Shown here one piece after another: positions 18,917 to 27,380 of a stretch of 64,000 bases of DNA; the first letter of the stretch is position 1, and every line of letters starts with the position of its first letter. A program made the translations under genes and the position numbers. The notes under the pieces were generated by a model, which saw only the letters and a program-made list of their open reading frames with translations, ran no database searches and was not told the origin of the DNA. The stretch covers positions 38,960 through 102,959 of the forward strand of contig WGUO01000007.1 in the NCBI GenBank assembly GCA_014867205.1. Direction: 5' to 3'. Origin of the DNA: Muribaculaceae bacterium (lineage in GTDB: Bacteria > Bacteroidota > Bacteroidia > Bacteroidales > Muribaculaceae).

Positions 18917-19489
18917 TTATTTTCCTATGAAGTTCCTGATGAGTGTCCCGACCTCGGCAACCGCCCGGTCAAGGTCATCATTGACTACCCGGCAGTCGAA
19001 TTGCGGGGCAAACGACATCTCATAGTCGGCCTTTTCTATTCTATGAAGCAGCGACTCCTCGGAGTCGGTGTTGCGCCCGCGAAGGCGAGCCTCAAGTTCC
19101 TCGAGGCCCGGTGGCATAATGAAGATCGAGATGGCGTCGTCGCCAAACTGCCTCTTGACGTTCAGGGCCCCCTTGACATCGATGTCCATTATCAGGTTGC
19201 GGCCCGAGCCGGTCACACGCTCCACCTCCTGGCGGAGGGTGCCGTATTTCGTGCCGGCATATACCTCTTCCCACTCCACAAACATGCCGCCCGCTATGCG
19301 GCGGTCGAATTCCTCGGGCGTCAGGAAGTAGTATTCGCGTCCGTCCCGTTCCTCGCCACGAGGTTTACGGCTCGTGGCCGAGATCGAGAAACCGAGGTTT
19401 AGGTCTGGCTCATTCATCAGGCGCCCAATGATGGTTGACTTACCGGTGCCTGACGGTGCGGAGAGTATGATGATTTTTCCTTTATCCAT
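18917..19489 (-). CDS. gmk: Guanylate kinase
   Basis: Phosphorylates GMP to GDP. The 190 residues carry the P-loop SAPSGTGKSTI (residues 9-19), the GMP-binding SATSRKPRGEERDGREYYF, and the lid and adenine-binding segments (RLRGRNTDSEESL). It lies 12 bp after yicC and 1 bp before nadD in one operon. Confidence 0.97.
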   Translation of the reverse strand: MDKGKIIILSAPSGTGKSTIIGRLMNEPDLNLGFSISATSRKPRGEERDGREYYFLTPEEFDRRIAGGMFVEWEEVYAGTKYGTLRQEVERVTGSGRNLIMDIDVKGALNVKRQFGDDAISIFIMPPGLEELEARLRGRNTDSEESLLHRIEKADYEMSFAPQFDCRVVNDDLDRAVAEVGTLIRNFIGK

Positions 19490-19501
19490 TGTTGTCGGGG
19501 A

Positions 19502-20392
19502 TTATAGCACGTTCAGGACCTGCTCCTTGATCTGCTCGAGCTCGTCTTTCATCATCACCACTATCTTCTGCATCTCGGCATGGTTGGACTTCGAGCCGAG
19601 GGTGTTGATCTCGCGGCCCATCTCCTGGGCGATAAAACCGAGTTTCTTGCCCTGCCCCTGAGGGGCACGCCCTCCCTCGGGGGCACCCATAGTCTCCACA
19701 AAGTAGTTGAGGTGGGCACGGAGGCGTGTCTTCTCCTCGGTCACGTCGAGTTTCTCGATGTAGAAGATGAGTTCCTGCTCAAGTCGACCGCGGTCGTATT
19801 CGATCGAGGTCAGGCGACCTAACTGTTCCTCGAGTCTCGTCCGAATCCGGGGCACACGTTCTGCCTCGTAGGGTGCAACCTTTTCGAGCAGCGCGGAGAT
19901 GTTCGCTATCTTGCTTATGAAGAAGTCATAGAGTTTTCTGCCCTCCGAGATTCGGAATTCGGTGAGGGCGTCGGCGGCCATGGTCACGGCGTCGAGGAAG
20001 GCCTCGACATCTTCCTTGCCAAGTTCGCTTGTCTCCTGACGCAACGCGTCGGGCAGACGAAGCAGGGTCGAGTACCAGTCTGCCGGCTCGGGGAGCCCGA
20101 GGCGGACGGCAAGGTCCTCGATCTGGCTCTTGTAGCCGGCAAGCAATGCGGTGTTGATCTGCACGGGAGCCTCCCCGCCGATAAACTCGCTGGTGGCGTT
20201 GAGCTCGACTTTGCCGCGCTCGAGCACTCCGGCGATACGGTTACGCGCCTCCAGCTCGACCTCCTTGAAGCATGACGGCACACGCATCATCAGGTCGAGT
20301 TGCTTCGAGTTGAGCGACTTTATGTCTACTGTGATTTTTCTTGACGGCGAGGAGACCGTACCCCTCCCGAAACCGGTCATAGATAGTATCAT
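19502..20392 (-). CDS. YicC/YloC family endoribonuclease
   Basis: The product has 296 residues, beginning MILSMTGFGRG as is typical. The N-terminal YicC domain covers about 1-155; the C-terminal DUF1732 domain (about 210-296) contains the conserved GKKLGFIAQEMGREINTLGSKSN. The E. coli YicC is an RNA-cleaving enzyme linked to small-RNA turnover. It is the first gene of the gmk-nadD operon; yicC next to gmk is a widely conserved pair. The promoter is at 20556-20587 and the leader of about 160 nt contains repeats. Confidence 0.93.
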   Translation of the reverse strand: MILSMTGFGRGTVSSPSRKITVDIKSLNSKQLDLMMRVPSCFKEVELEARNRIAGVLERGKVELNATSEFIGGEAPVQINTALLAGYKSQIEDLAVRLGLPEPADWYSTLLRLPDALRQETSELGKEDVEAFLDAVTMAADALTEFRISEGRKLYDFFISKIANISALLEKVAPYEAERVPRIRTRLEEQLGRLTSIEYDRGRLEQELIFYIEKLDVTEEKTRLRAHLNYFVETMGAPEGGRAPQGQGKKLGFIAQEMGREINTLGSKSNHAEMQKIVVMMKDELEQIKEQVLNVL

Positions 20393-20400
20393 CTTTTCCG

Positions 20401-20507
20401 AGACTTTTAGATTGTTTACAAGAGACCCTCAGAAAGCAGTAGATCAAACATATAGAATGTTTTAAATAGACTTATAGAGAGTCCCCTGTTAGACTTTTAG
20501 AATGTTT
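20401..20507 (-). repeat. Direct repeats in the yicC leader
   Basis: Two 17-nt copies, AGACTTTTAGATTGTTT (20401-20417) and AGACTTTTAGAATGTTT (20491-20507), differ by one base. A partial copy, TATAGAATGTTTT (20451-20463), lies between. In the mRNA one copy sits 8 bases before the yicC start codon. No known riboswitch class is recognised. Confidence 0.6.
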
Positions 20508-20555
20508 CTTTCACATATGACCTGATTGTCTTCAAACCGCAATCAGGTTTGATTG

Positions 20556-20587
20556 CAAAAATAATAAAAATCCCCTAAACCCGCAAA
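20556..20587 (-). promoter_or_regulatory. Promoter of the yicC-gmk-nadD operon
   Basis: Minus-strand -33 TTTG (20587-20584), 20-nt spacer, -7 TATTTTTG (20563-20556): full consensus. The predicted start is near 20552, just before an 8-bp stem (CCTGATTG 20521-20528 / CAATCAGG 20540-20547) at the 5' end of the leader. The rest of the 335-base gap (20393-20727) holds the leader repeats and, at 20673-20705, the terminator of the neighbouring gene. Confidence 0.75.
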
Positions 20588-20672
20588 TCCCATCCCCCAC
20601 CTCTCCAAATGTGATGAAAAATTTGCGATTTGGCTAAAGTATAACCGCAAATAGACAGGCGGCCGTTATATG

Positions 20673-20705
20673 AAAAAGCGGCTGATTCTCATGAATCAGC
20701 CGCTT
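20673..20705 (-). terminator. Rho-independent terminator after the phosphohexomutase gene
   Basis: A perfect stem AAGCGGCTGATTC / GAATCAGCCGCTT (20676-20688 with 20693-20705) and TCAT loop is followed on the minus strand by a U-run (A's at 20673-20677). Confidence 0.88.
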
Positions 20706-20727
20706 AAGTGTTATCTTGGGAAGTTTT

Positions 20728-22479
20728 TTACTTCACGCCAAGGTCGGCGAGCACGCGGTCGATGTGCTTCTCGGCCTCGGCCACGGTCTCCTCGTATTTC
20801 GACTTGTCGGCCATATCCTCGCGCACCTCGACGTAGAACTTGATCTTCGGCTCCGTGCCCGACGGACGAACCGATACCTTGTCGCCCGACTCGGTGAAGA
20901 ACTGAAGCACGTTCGACGTCGTGGGGAAGTCCATCTTCTCTACAGTGCCGGTCTTGAGGTTGCGGCAGTTCAGGTCGCTGTAGTCCTTGATGCAGGTCAC
21001 GGGACTTCCAGCCAGTGTCTTGGGCGGATTCTCGCGGAAGTTCTTCATCATGGCCACAATCTCCTCGGCACCGGTCTTGCCGGGACGAACCACGCTAACG
21101 CCACGCTCGCGCGAGAAACCATACTCGGCATAGATCTCCACCAGAAGGTCATAGAGAGTCATGCCCTTGTCGGCTGCCCATGCGGCACACTCGGCGATGA
21201 GAGAATTGGTTGAAACGGAGTCCTTGTCACGAACGAATGTCTCGGGGAGGAAGCCGTAGCTCTCCTCGCCGCCGCCGAGATAACGGCCCGTGGCCTCCAT
21301 CTCGCGCATCACGTTGGCAATCCACTTGAAACCGGTGAAGCAGTCGAAGCAGCGAACCTTGTTGGCATCGGCGATACGCTTGATCGTCTCTGTGGTCACG
21401 ATTGTCTTCACGACATACTCGTTGCCGTTGAGAAGATTCTTCTGGACATTCTGGGTGATGATGTAGTAGATGAGGAGCATACAGATCTGGTTGCCGTTGA
21501 CAAGCTGATAGTTGCCGTTGCCGTCGCGCACCACGAGACCGACACGGTCGGCGTCGGGGTCGGAGGCGAGCACGAGGCTCGCGCCTGTCTCCTTGGCCTT
21601 GGCGATACCCATCGTCATGGCCTCTGCATTCTCGGGATTGGGCGACACAACTGTCGGGAAGTCACCGCTCTGGATATCCTGCTCGGGTACGTGAATAACA
21701 TTGTCGAAGCCCCAGATGCGGAGCGAGTCGAACACCAGACGAAGGCCAGTACCATGGATCGGCGTGTAGACGATCTTCATGTCGTGATGCTTGCGGTCGG
21801 CCTCCGGGTCGAGGCTCAGCGTGTGGATGTCGGCCAGATACTGGTCGTCGATGTCCTTGCCTATAGACTGGATGAGCGACTTGTCGCCCTCGAACTTAAT
21901 CTGGTCGACCGAGGTGATGGCGTTCACATACTCGATGGTCTTGACGTCGTGGGGCGCGATCATCTGTGCGCCGTCGCTCCAGTATGCCTTGTAGCCGTTG
22001 TACTCCTTGGGGTTATGGCTGGCTGTAACCATCACACCGCTCTGGCAGCCGAGCTTGCGGATAGCATACGACACCTCCGGGGTCGGGCAGGGACCATCAA
22101 AGAGGTAAACCTTGATGCCGTTGGCGGCAAACACCTGCGCGGTCAATTCGGCGAACTTGCGCGAGTTGTTGCGCACGTCGTGGCCCACGGCCACAGATAT
22201 CTGCGGAAGCTCATTGAATGTATCCTTGAGGTAGTTGGCCAGACCCTGCGTGGCGGCTCCCACCGTATAGATATTCATGCGGTTGGTGCCGGCACCCATG
22301 ATGCCGCGAAGGCCACCCGTACCGAACTCAAGGTCCTTATAGAAAGCCTCGATCAGCGGGGTCTTGTCCTCAGCGTCGAGCATGGTCCTGACCTCGGCGC
22401 GGGTCTCAGCATCGTATTGGTCACTGAGCCACTTCTCGGCACGCTCGGTGACGGTCTTCAACAATTCGTCGTTGTTCAT
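20728..22479 (-). CDS. Phospho-sugar mutase (phosphoglucomutase/phosphomannomutase family)
   Basis: The product has 583 residues, the long form typical of Bacteroidota and Firmicutes. The active-site phosphoserine is in TASHNPKEYNGYKAYW, metal binding in ASDPDADRVGLVV, sugar specificity in GGGEESYGF, and phosphate binding in RPSGTEPKIKFYVE near the C-terminus. It interconverts hexose 1- and 6-phosphates; the exact sugar cannot be decided from sequence. Single-gene unit with its own terminator (20673-20705) and a -7-like TACCTTTG at 22585-22578. Confidence 0.95.
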   Translation of the reverse strand: MNNDELLKTVTERAEKWLSDQYDAETRAEVRTMLDAEDKTPLIEAFYKDLEFGTGGLRGIMGAGTNRMNIYTVGAATQGLANYLKDTFNELPQISVAVGHDVRNNSRKFAELTAQVFAANGIKVYLFDGPCPTPEVSYAIRKLGCQSGVMVTASHNPKEYNGYKAYWSDGAQMIAPHDVKTIEYVNAITSVDQIKFEGDKSLIQSIGKDIDDQYLADIHTLSLDPEADRKHHDMKIVYTPIHGTGLRLVFDSLRIWGFDNVIHVPEQDIQSGDFPTVVSPNPENAEAMTMGIAKAKETGASLVLASDPDADRVGLVVRDGNGNYQLVNGNQICMLLIYYIITQNVQKNLLNGNEYVVKTIVTTETIKRIADANKVRCFDCFTGFKWIANVMREMEATGRYLGGGEESYGFLPETFVRDKDSVSTNSLIAECAAWAADKGMTLYDLLVEIYAEYGFSRERGVSVVRPGKTGAEEIVAMMKNFRENPPKTLAGSPVTCIKDYSDLNCRNLKTGTVEKMDFPTTSNVLQFFTESGDKVSVRPSGTEPKIKFYVEVREDMADKSKYEETVAEAEKHIDRVLADLGVK

Positions 22480-22577
22480 AATTCTTATTTGGGGTTATAT
22501 ATGGTTAATGATTTTCCAGGTCATTGCGGATGCGTAGGAAAAACGGAAATATGACACTTCCTCTAAGATTTAGAACA

Positions 22578-22585
22578 CAAAGGTA
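22578..22585 (-). promoter_or_regulatory. Possible -7 element for the phosphohexomutase gene
   Basis: Minus-strand TACCTTTG fits TAnnTTTG, about 100 bases before the ATG at 22479. No TTTG is seen at the -33 distance. Confidence 0.35.
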
Positions 22586-22698
22586 ATAAATTTTGATTAA
22601 GATTCCGTAACGATTTAAATCTTTTTATTATTCCGGCAGGTTTATGCCAAGTTTTTGATAACTTTCGCACATTATTTCATAGTGCCGATCTCTCATGT

Positions 22699-22729
22699 TT
22701 TGCCGATACATCCATTTGTATTAATTTTG
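22699..22729 (+). promoter_or_regulatory. Promoter of the TPR protein gene
   Basis: TTTG (22699-22702), 19-nt spacer, TAATTTTG (22722-22729). The predicted start near 22733 leaves a leader of only about 10 nt before ATG 22744. Confidence 0.7.
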
Positions 22730-22743
22730 CAATAAAAATATTG

Positions 22744-23832
22744 ATGAAGCAACTGATGAAACAACTCTTTTTCCTTATTCTTCTTATCAGCCTCGTTGCC
22801 CCGGCCTTCGCCGGGCCGAAATCGGAGGCCTGCGTGGCCTCGCTGGCGGAGTATGACAAACTGATGTCCAAACGCAGCGGCGGCACCCTCGCCGAGGCTG
22901 ACTCCGTAGCCATGGTGGGCCACCTTCGCTCAGCCCTCGAGCAGTTCAAAGAGAGTATTGCCGACGGCGAGGAACCGGACCCGGTCGCTGCCAAGGCAAT
23001 CGGCACTCATTACAATGACTACACCGTGGCCGGAATATTCATGTTCCAGGACCGTGACTACCGGGGTGCCTACGACATGTGGGAGGCATGCGTGTCGCTG
23101 CCAGATATCCCCGAGGTCAATGCCGCTGTGACCAATCCGCAGAACAGCCGCGGCGAACTCGCATTCAACCGCGCCCTGGCCGCCACACAGGCCGGTCTGC
23201 GCCAGGAGACGCTCGAGGCTTACGACAAGGCATACAGCCTCGGCTACGAGGAGGCACAACTCTTCGACGGCGCAATCAACATGGCCCAGCAGATGAAACA
23301 GAACGAGATAGCCTACATGTGGAGCGACCGCGCACAGCAGAAGTTCGGCATGAATTCCCTCTATCGCGAGTATATGATTAAGTCCGCAATGGAAATGGAC
23401 ACCAACCGGGGCGTCGCACTGGCTACCGAGTCTATCGAGGCCGACCCCGCAAACCCCAAGTGGTACACGCTGCGAGTCATCGGCTATGAGCGTCTGAAGG
23501 ATCACTCGAAATCAATCGAGGACCTGCGAAAGGTTTCCGAACTCGCGCCACAGGACGCCATGGCGCAGTATAACTACGCCGCAAAACTGATGTTCCTGGC
23601 CAATATGGCCCGCAACGAGCACACTGCCGACAAGAAGGAGCTCAAGAAAATGTACGACGAGGCGGCTGTAGCCTTCGAGAAGGTCTGCACCCTGCCGGCT
23701 GACTCCCGCGCAAGCCGCCACGCCATCGAGAAGAGCCTCAACTACCTCGACCAGATCTTCTATAGCAATGGCGACAAGGCCGGCCGCAAGCGCGTCGAAA
23801 CCTACCGCAAGACGCTAAATAATAAATATTAA
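22744..23832 (+). CDS. Secreted tetratricopeptide-repeat protein
   Basis: The product has 362 residues from ATG 22744; a TTG directly before it could add one residue. A signal peptide (LFFLILLISLVAPAFA, cleavage about residue 22) precedes a helical body with TPR-like units (ELAFNRALAATQAGLRQETLEAYDKAYSLGY; NPKWYTLRVIGYERLKDHSKSIEDLRKVSELAP). No catalytic motif. Probably a periplasmic scaffold; partners unknown. Its stop codon lies inside an AT-rich tandem repeat. Confidence 0.85.
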   Translation: MKQLMKQLFFLILLISLVAPAFAGPKSEACVASLAEYDKLMSKRSGGTLAEADSVAMVGHLRSALEQFKESIADGEEPDPVAAKAIGTHYNDYTVAGIFMFQDRDYRGAYDMWEACVSLPDIPEVNAAVTNPQNSRGELAFNRALAATQAGLRQETLEAYDKAYSLGYEEAQLFDGAINMAQQMKQNEIAYMWSDRAQQKFGMNSLYREYMIKSAMEMDTNRGVALATESIEADPANPKWYTLRVIGYERLKDHSKSIEDLRKVSELAPQDAMAQYNYAAKLMFLANMARNEHTADKKELKKMYDEAAVAFEKVCTLPADSRASRHAIEKSLNYLDQIFYSNGDKAGRKRVETYRKTLNNKY

Positions 23833-23975
23833 ATATTAAAGATTAAATATTAAATATTAAAGTTTAAAGATTAGTATTTAGGGTGTTGAGTGCCGGTGGC
23901 CCCTCGGCCGCCGCTCCCACCTAACATCTAACACCTCTCAGCCTAACACCTAACATCTAACACCTCATAGCCTAA
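23823..23975 (+). repeat. Two adjacent tandem repeats between the TPR and flavin reductase genes
   Basis: Two copies of a 21-nt AT-rich unit (TAAATATTAAATATTAAAGAT, 23823-23843 and 23844-23864, last-but-one base differs) are followed after about 50 bases by two copies of a 29-nt unit containing CCTAACATCTAACACCTC (23918-23946 and 23947-23975, two mismatches). The second array ends three bases before the flavin reductase ATG. Confidence 0.8.
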
Positions 23976-23977
23976 CA

Positions 23978-24562
23978 ATGTCCAAGCAATCCTGGAGACC
24001 GGGCACGATGATATACCCCCTGCCCGCCGTAATAGTGACTGTCGGCGCGACTCCCGACGAATGGAATCCACTCACCGTGGCCTGGACCGGAACCATATGC
24101 AGCGACCCGGCCATGTGCTACATATCCGTGCGCAAGGAGCGGCACTCGTTCGACATTCTGATGCGCCGCATGGAATTCACCATCAACCTGACAACCACCG
24201 ACATGGCGCGCGCCACCGACTGGATCGGCGTCCGCTCGGGCCGCGACTACGACAAGTGGAAGGAGACAGGACTCACACCTGTCCCCGGCGTCGCCGTAGC
24301 CTCACCAACCATCGACGAGTCCCCGCTCAGCATCGAGTGCCGCGTCAAGAGCGTGACTGACCTCGGCACACACCATATGTTCGTGGCTGATGTACTGAAC
24401 GTGCGAGCCGACGAACGATGGATCGACCCCGAGACCGGACGCTTCAGTCTCGAGAGATCAGGCCTGATGGCATATTGCCATGGCCACTATTACGGTCTCG
24501 GCGAGATGGTCGGCAAATTCGGATTCTCGGTGCAAAAGCACCCCCGCAAGGAAAAGAAATAA
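23978..24562 (+). CDS. Flavin reductase family protein
   Basis: FMN-binding split-barrel protein of 194 residues, about the usual length. It shows the flavin-reductase-like pattern: PAVIVTVGATPDEWNPLTVAWTGTICSDPAMCYISVRKERHS at about residues 11-53, with TVAW and the SVRKxRHS phosphate-contact stretch. No signal peptide. It may serve as an NAD(P)H-dependent FMN reductase or as a flavoprotein of unknown partner. The start codon directly follows a tandem repeat, so promoter and leader are unusual. Confidence 0.9.
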   Translation: MSKQSWRPGTMIYPLPAVIVTVGATPDEWNPLTVAWTGTICSDPAMCYISVRKERHSFDILMRRMEFTINLTTTDMARATDWIGVRSGRDYDKWKETGLTPVPGVAVASPTIDESPLSIECRVKSVTDLGTHHMFVADVLNVRADERWIDPETGRFSLERSGLMAYCHGHYYGLGEMVGKFGFSVQKHPRKEKK

Positions 24563-24594
24563 GAGTCCCTGGACCTCAGTTGGATTTTTTTTAG

Positions 24595-24602
24595 TATATT
24601 TG
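24595..24602 (+). promoter_or_regulatory. Possible -7 element for the PBP1A gene
   Basis: TATATTTG fits TAnnTTTG about 50 bases before the PBP1A start; no good TTTG at -33. Confidence 0.4.
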
Positions 24603-24653
24603 CACCGCATAGGCATCGCTCCGGCACCCGCATCGTGCCGAAGCGACTAAACA

Positions 24654-27143
24654 ATGCGACCGAAAATGAGCAAGAACGACAATACATATGATTTCGAGGA
24701 GCCCCGCAACCGCGCGGCCAAAAAGTATAGACGAAACCGCAGACTGGTGAAGTGGCTCTGGATATCGTTCCTGAGCCTCGGGTTCATAATAGTCCTGTTC
24801 CTGATGCTTATCTACAATGGTGTCATCGGATACATGCCCCCCATCGAGGAACTCGAGGATCCGCACGACAAACTGGCCTCGCTCGTCTACGCCAGCGACG
24901 GCACCACAGAGCTCGGGCGCTATTATTATGGCGCCGGCAACCGCGTCTATACCGACTATAACGGCATCTCGCCTCACGTGATCAACGCCCTTGTCGCCAC
25001 CGAGGACGTACGCTTTCTCGAGCACTCGGGAATCGACTTCAAGGCCCTCGGCCGTACCGCAATCAAGACCCTCATAATGGGCGACAAGTCAGCCGGCGGT
25101 GCCTCGACCATCACCCAGCAGCTTGCCAAGCAGCTCTATTCGCAGCCCTCGAGCAATATATTCAAGCGCGCAATACAGAAGCCCATAGAGTGGATGATCG
25201 CCGTCAAGCTCGAGCGCTTCTACACCAAGGATGAGATAATCAACATGTATCTCAACCGCTTCGACTTCCTCAACAACGCCGTGGGCATCAAGACTGCAGC
25301 AAACGTATACTTCGGCAAGGAACCCCGCGACCTGAATGTCGAGGAGGCGGCCATGCTGATAGGGATGCTCAAGAACCCGAGTTACTTCAACCCGCTGCGT
25401 CACGAGGAGCGCACCCGCGACCGCCGCAACGTCGTGATCGACCAGATGGTCAAGGCCGGTTTCCTCTCGTATGCCGACGCCGACTCGATCAAGCAGCTCC
25501 CTCTCGCGCTCGACTACCACAAGGTCGACCACAAGGAGGGTGGCGCCCCCTACCTGCGTGAGGAGATACGCCGCCTCATGACGGCAAAGAAACCTGAGCG
25601 CCCCAAGCGCTCGGACTATAAGAGCCAAAGCGCCTACAAGCTCGCCCTCGGCAACTATAACACGGACTCGCTTAAATGGGAGGAGGACCCGCTCTACGGC
25701 TGGATCCTCAAGAACCCCAAGCCCGACGGCTCTTACTATAACCTCTATACCGACGGACTTCGCATCTACACCTCGATCGACATGCGGATGCAGAACTATG
25801 CCGAGCAGGCTGTCAACGAGCATCTCGGCGGCTATCTGCAGCCTGCCTTCGAGAATGAGAAACGGGGCTCGCGCACAGGTCCCTATACCTCCAATCCCAA
25901 CGAATTGAGTTACGCCGGCGTGCAGAAACTCATCAAGAACGCCATCAGACAGACCGAGCGTTACCGTCTCATGAAGCAGGCCGGCGCGTCGCAGGAGGAG
26001 ATCGACCGCGCGTTCCACACACCTTACGAGATGGACGTGTTCGCATACGTCAAGGAGACAAAGACCGAGAACGGCCGCAGCGTGACGCGCATTGTACCCG
26101 GCTCGAAGACGGTCACGATGACCCCCTACGACTCGCTGATGTACATGAAGACCATACTGCGCACCGGCCTTATGAGCATGGACCCTGTGACGGGATATGT
26201 GAAGGCTTATGTCGGCGGACCTGACTTTTCGCACTTCCAGTATGACATGGTGGCCCGCGGCAAGCGCCAGATCGGTTCTACAGCCAAGCCTTTCCTCTAT
26301 ACTATGGCCATGGAGCAGGAGGATACACCCTGTTCGATGTACAGCAACACGCAGCCGGTCTTCGGCAACTGGGCACCGCGTAACTCCAGCCGGGCGCGCG
26401 TCGGCGAGATGGTCGACCTCCGCTGGGCTCTCACCAACTCCAACAACTGGATTTCTGCACGCCTCGTCTCGAAATATGGCGCCGGCTCGCTTGCCAACAA
26501 GATGCGCATGTTCGGCCTCTCGGGATACATAGAGCCTACACTGCCGCTCTGCCTCGGCACAGTCGACGTATCGGTGGGCGACATGGTGGCGGCCTATACC
26601 ACTTTCTCCAACCGTGGCATACGCGTAAACCCGATTTATGTGACCCGCATCGAGGATAACCAGGGAAACCTTATCTATTCAGCCGTGCCACACCGCACCG
26701 AGGTGACTTCCGAGGAGGCATACTACCGGATAGTGTCGATTCTGCTCAACGTCGTCGACTCCGGAACGGGCGCAAGCCTGCGAAGCCGTTACGGCATCCA
26801 CGCCCAGATGGGCGGCAAGACCGGTACCACCAACGCCAACTCCGACTCATGGTTCATGGGCTTCACCCCCGACCTGGTAACCGGTGTATGGGTCGGCGGC
26901 GAGGAACGCTACATCCACTTCAACTCGATGGCTTTCGGCCAGGGTGCCAGGGCCGCGCTCCCTATCTACGGCCTATACATGAAGAAAGTCTACGCCGACC
27001 CCAAACTCCCCTACTCGCAGGACACCAAGTTTGAGTTCCCCGATAACCTTGACCTCTGCTCAGGTGGCTACGAAAGCGAATATTACTACGAGGCAGTGGA
27101 GGAACAGCCCACCGAAGAGAAGGTGGAGGGTATCTTTGAGTAA
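24654..27143 (+). CDS. Class A penicillin-binding protein (PBP1A-type)
   Basis: Bifunctional peptidoglycan synthase, 829 residues; an in-frame ATG at 24666 is an alternative start. A cytoplasmic basic tail precedes a single membrane segment (about 39-62). The GT51 transglycosylase domain (about 80-255) contains the catalytic Glu in ATEDVRFLEHSGID and GGASTITQQLAKQL. The transpeptidase domain (about 480-800) has SxxK as GSTAKPFLY, SxN as TNSNNW, and KTG as GGKTGTTNANSDSWF. A strong terminator follows (27197-27240), and the gene appears monocistronic. Confidence 0.96.
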   Translation: MRPKMSKNDNTYDFEEPRNRAAKKYRRNRRLVKWLWISFLSLGFIIVLFLMLIYNGVIGYMPPIEELEDPHDKLASLVYASDGTTELGRYYYGAGNRVYTDYNGISPHVINALVATEDVRFLEHSGIDFKALGRTAIKTLIMGDKSAGGASTITQQLAKQLYSQPSSNIFKRAIQKPIEWMIAVKLERFYTKDEIINMYLNRFDFLNNAVGIKTAANVYFGKEPRDLNVEEAAMLIGMLKNPSYFNPLRHEERTRDRRNVVIDQMVKAGFLSYADADSIKQLPLALDYHKVDHKEGGAPYLREEIRRLMTAKKPERPKRSDYKSQSAYKLALGNYNTDSLKWEEDPLYGWILKNPKPDGSYYNLYTDGLRIYTSIDMRMQNYAEQAVNEHLGGYLQPAFENEKRGSRTGPYTSNPNELSYAGVQKLIKNAIRQTERYRLMKQAGASQEEIDRAFHTPYEMDVFAYVKETKTENGRSVTRIVPGSKTVTMTPYDSLMYMKTILRTGLMSMDPVTGYVKAYVGGPDFSHFQYDMVARGKRQIGSTAKPFLYTMAMEQEDTPCSMYSNTQPVFGNWAPRNSSRARVGEMVDLRWALTNSNNWISARLVSKYGAGSLANKMRMFGLSGYIEPTLPLCLGTVDVSVGDMVAAYTTFSNRGIRVNPIYVTRIEDNQGNLIYSAVPHRTEVTSEEAYYRIVSILLNVVDSGTGASLRSRYGIHAQMGGKTGTTNANSDSWFMGFTPDLVTGVWVGGEERYIHFNSMAFGQGARAALPIYGLYMKKVYADPKLPYSQDTKFEFPDNLDLCSGGYESEYYYEAVEEQPTEEKVEGIFE

Positions 27144-27196
27144 GGCTCGAGATACCCGAGGACAGGGCAACACGACAGTCAGGACAACGCTTAAAA

Positions 27197-27240
27197 ACGG
27201 CCTCTTTCAGTGTCTGAAAGGGGCCGTAATTTTATTTTCT
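27197..27240 (+). terminator. Rho-independent terminator after the PBP1A gene
   Basis: A 14-bp stem (ACGGCCTCTTTCAG 27197-27210 with 27214-27227, one G-U) and a TGT loop are followed by a U-rich tail at 27228-27239. Confidence 0.9.
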
Positions 27241-27261
27241 CACAAAAATTGACTAATTTTG
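27231..27261 (+). promoter_or_regulatory. Probable promoter of the AspT-type transporter gene
   Basis: Consensus -7 TAATTTTG (27254-27261) with a weak -33 TTTA (27231-27234), 19-nt spacer. The leader is about 115 nt. Confidence 0.45.
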
Positions 27262-27380
27262 CAGTCGGAAAAGATAATTTAACTATTTCGGACTGACTTT
27301 ACTTCTGTTTCCGTCTGCGCAGCGCAGCCGGATTACTTTGTTTTGCTGTCCGGGTAAAAAAGATTGGTGTCAATAATAAT

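Noticed and set aside
20393..20556. Known riboswitch in the yicC leader
   Set aside because: I could not match purine, guanidine, PreQ1, NAD or ppGpp aptamer cores; kept only as an unexplained leader.
23918..23975. Possible CRISPR-like repeats
   Set aside because: Only two directly adjacent copies with no spacers and no cas genes; a simple tandem duplication.
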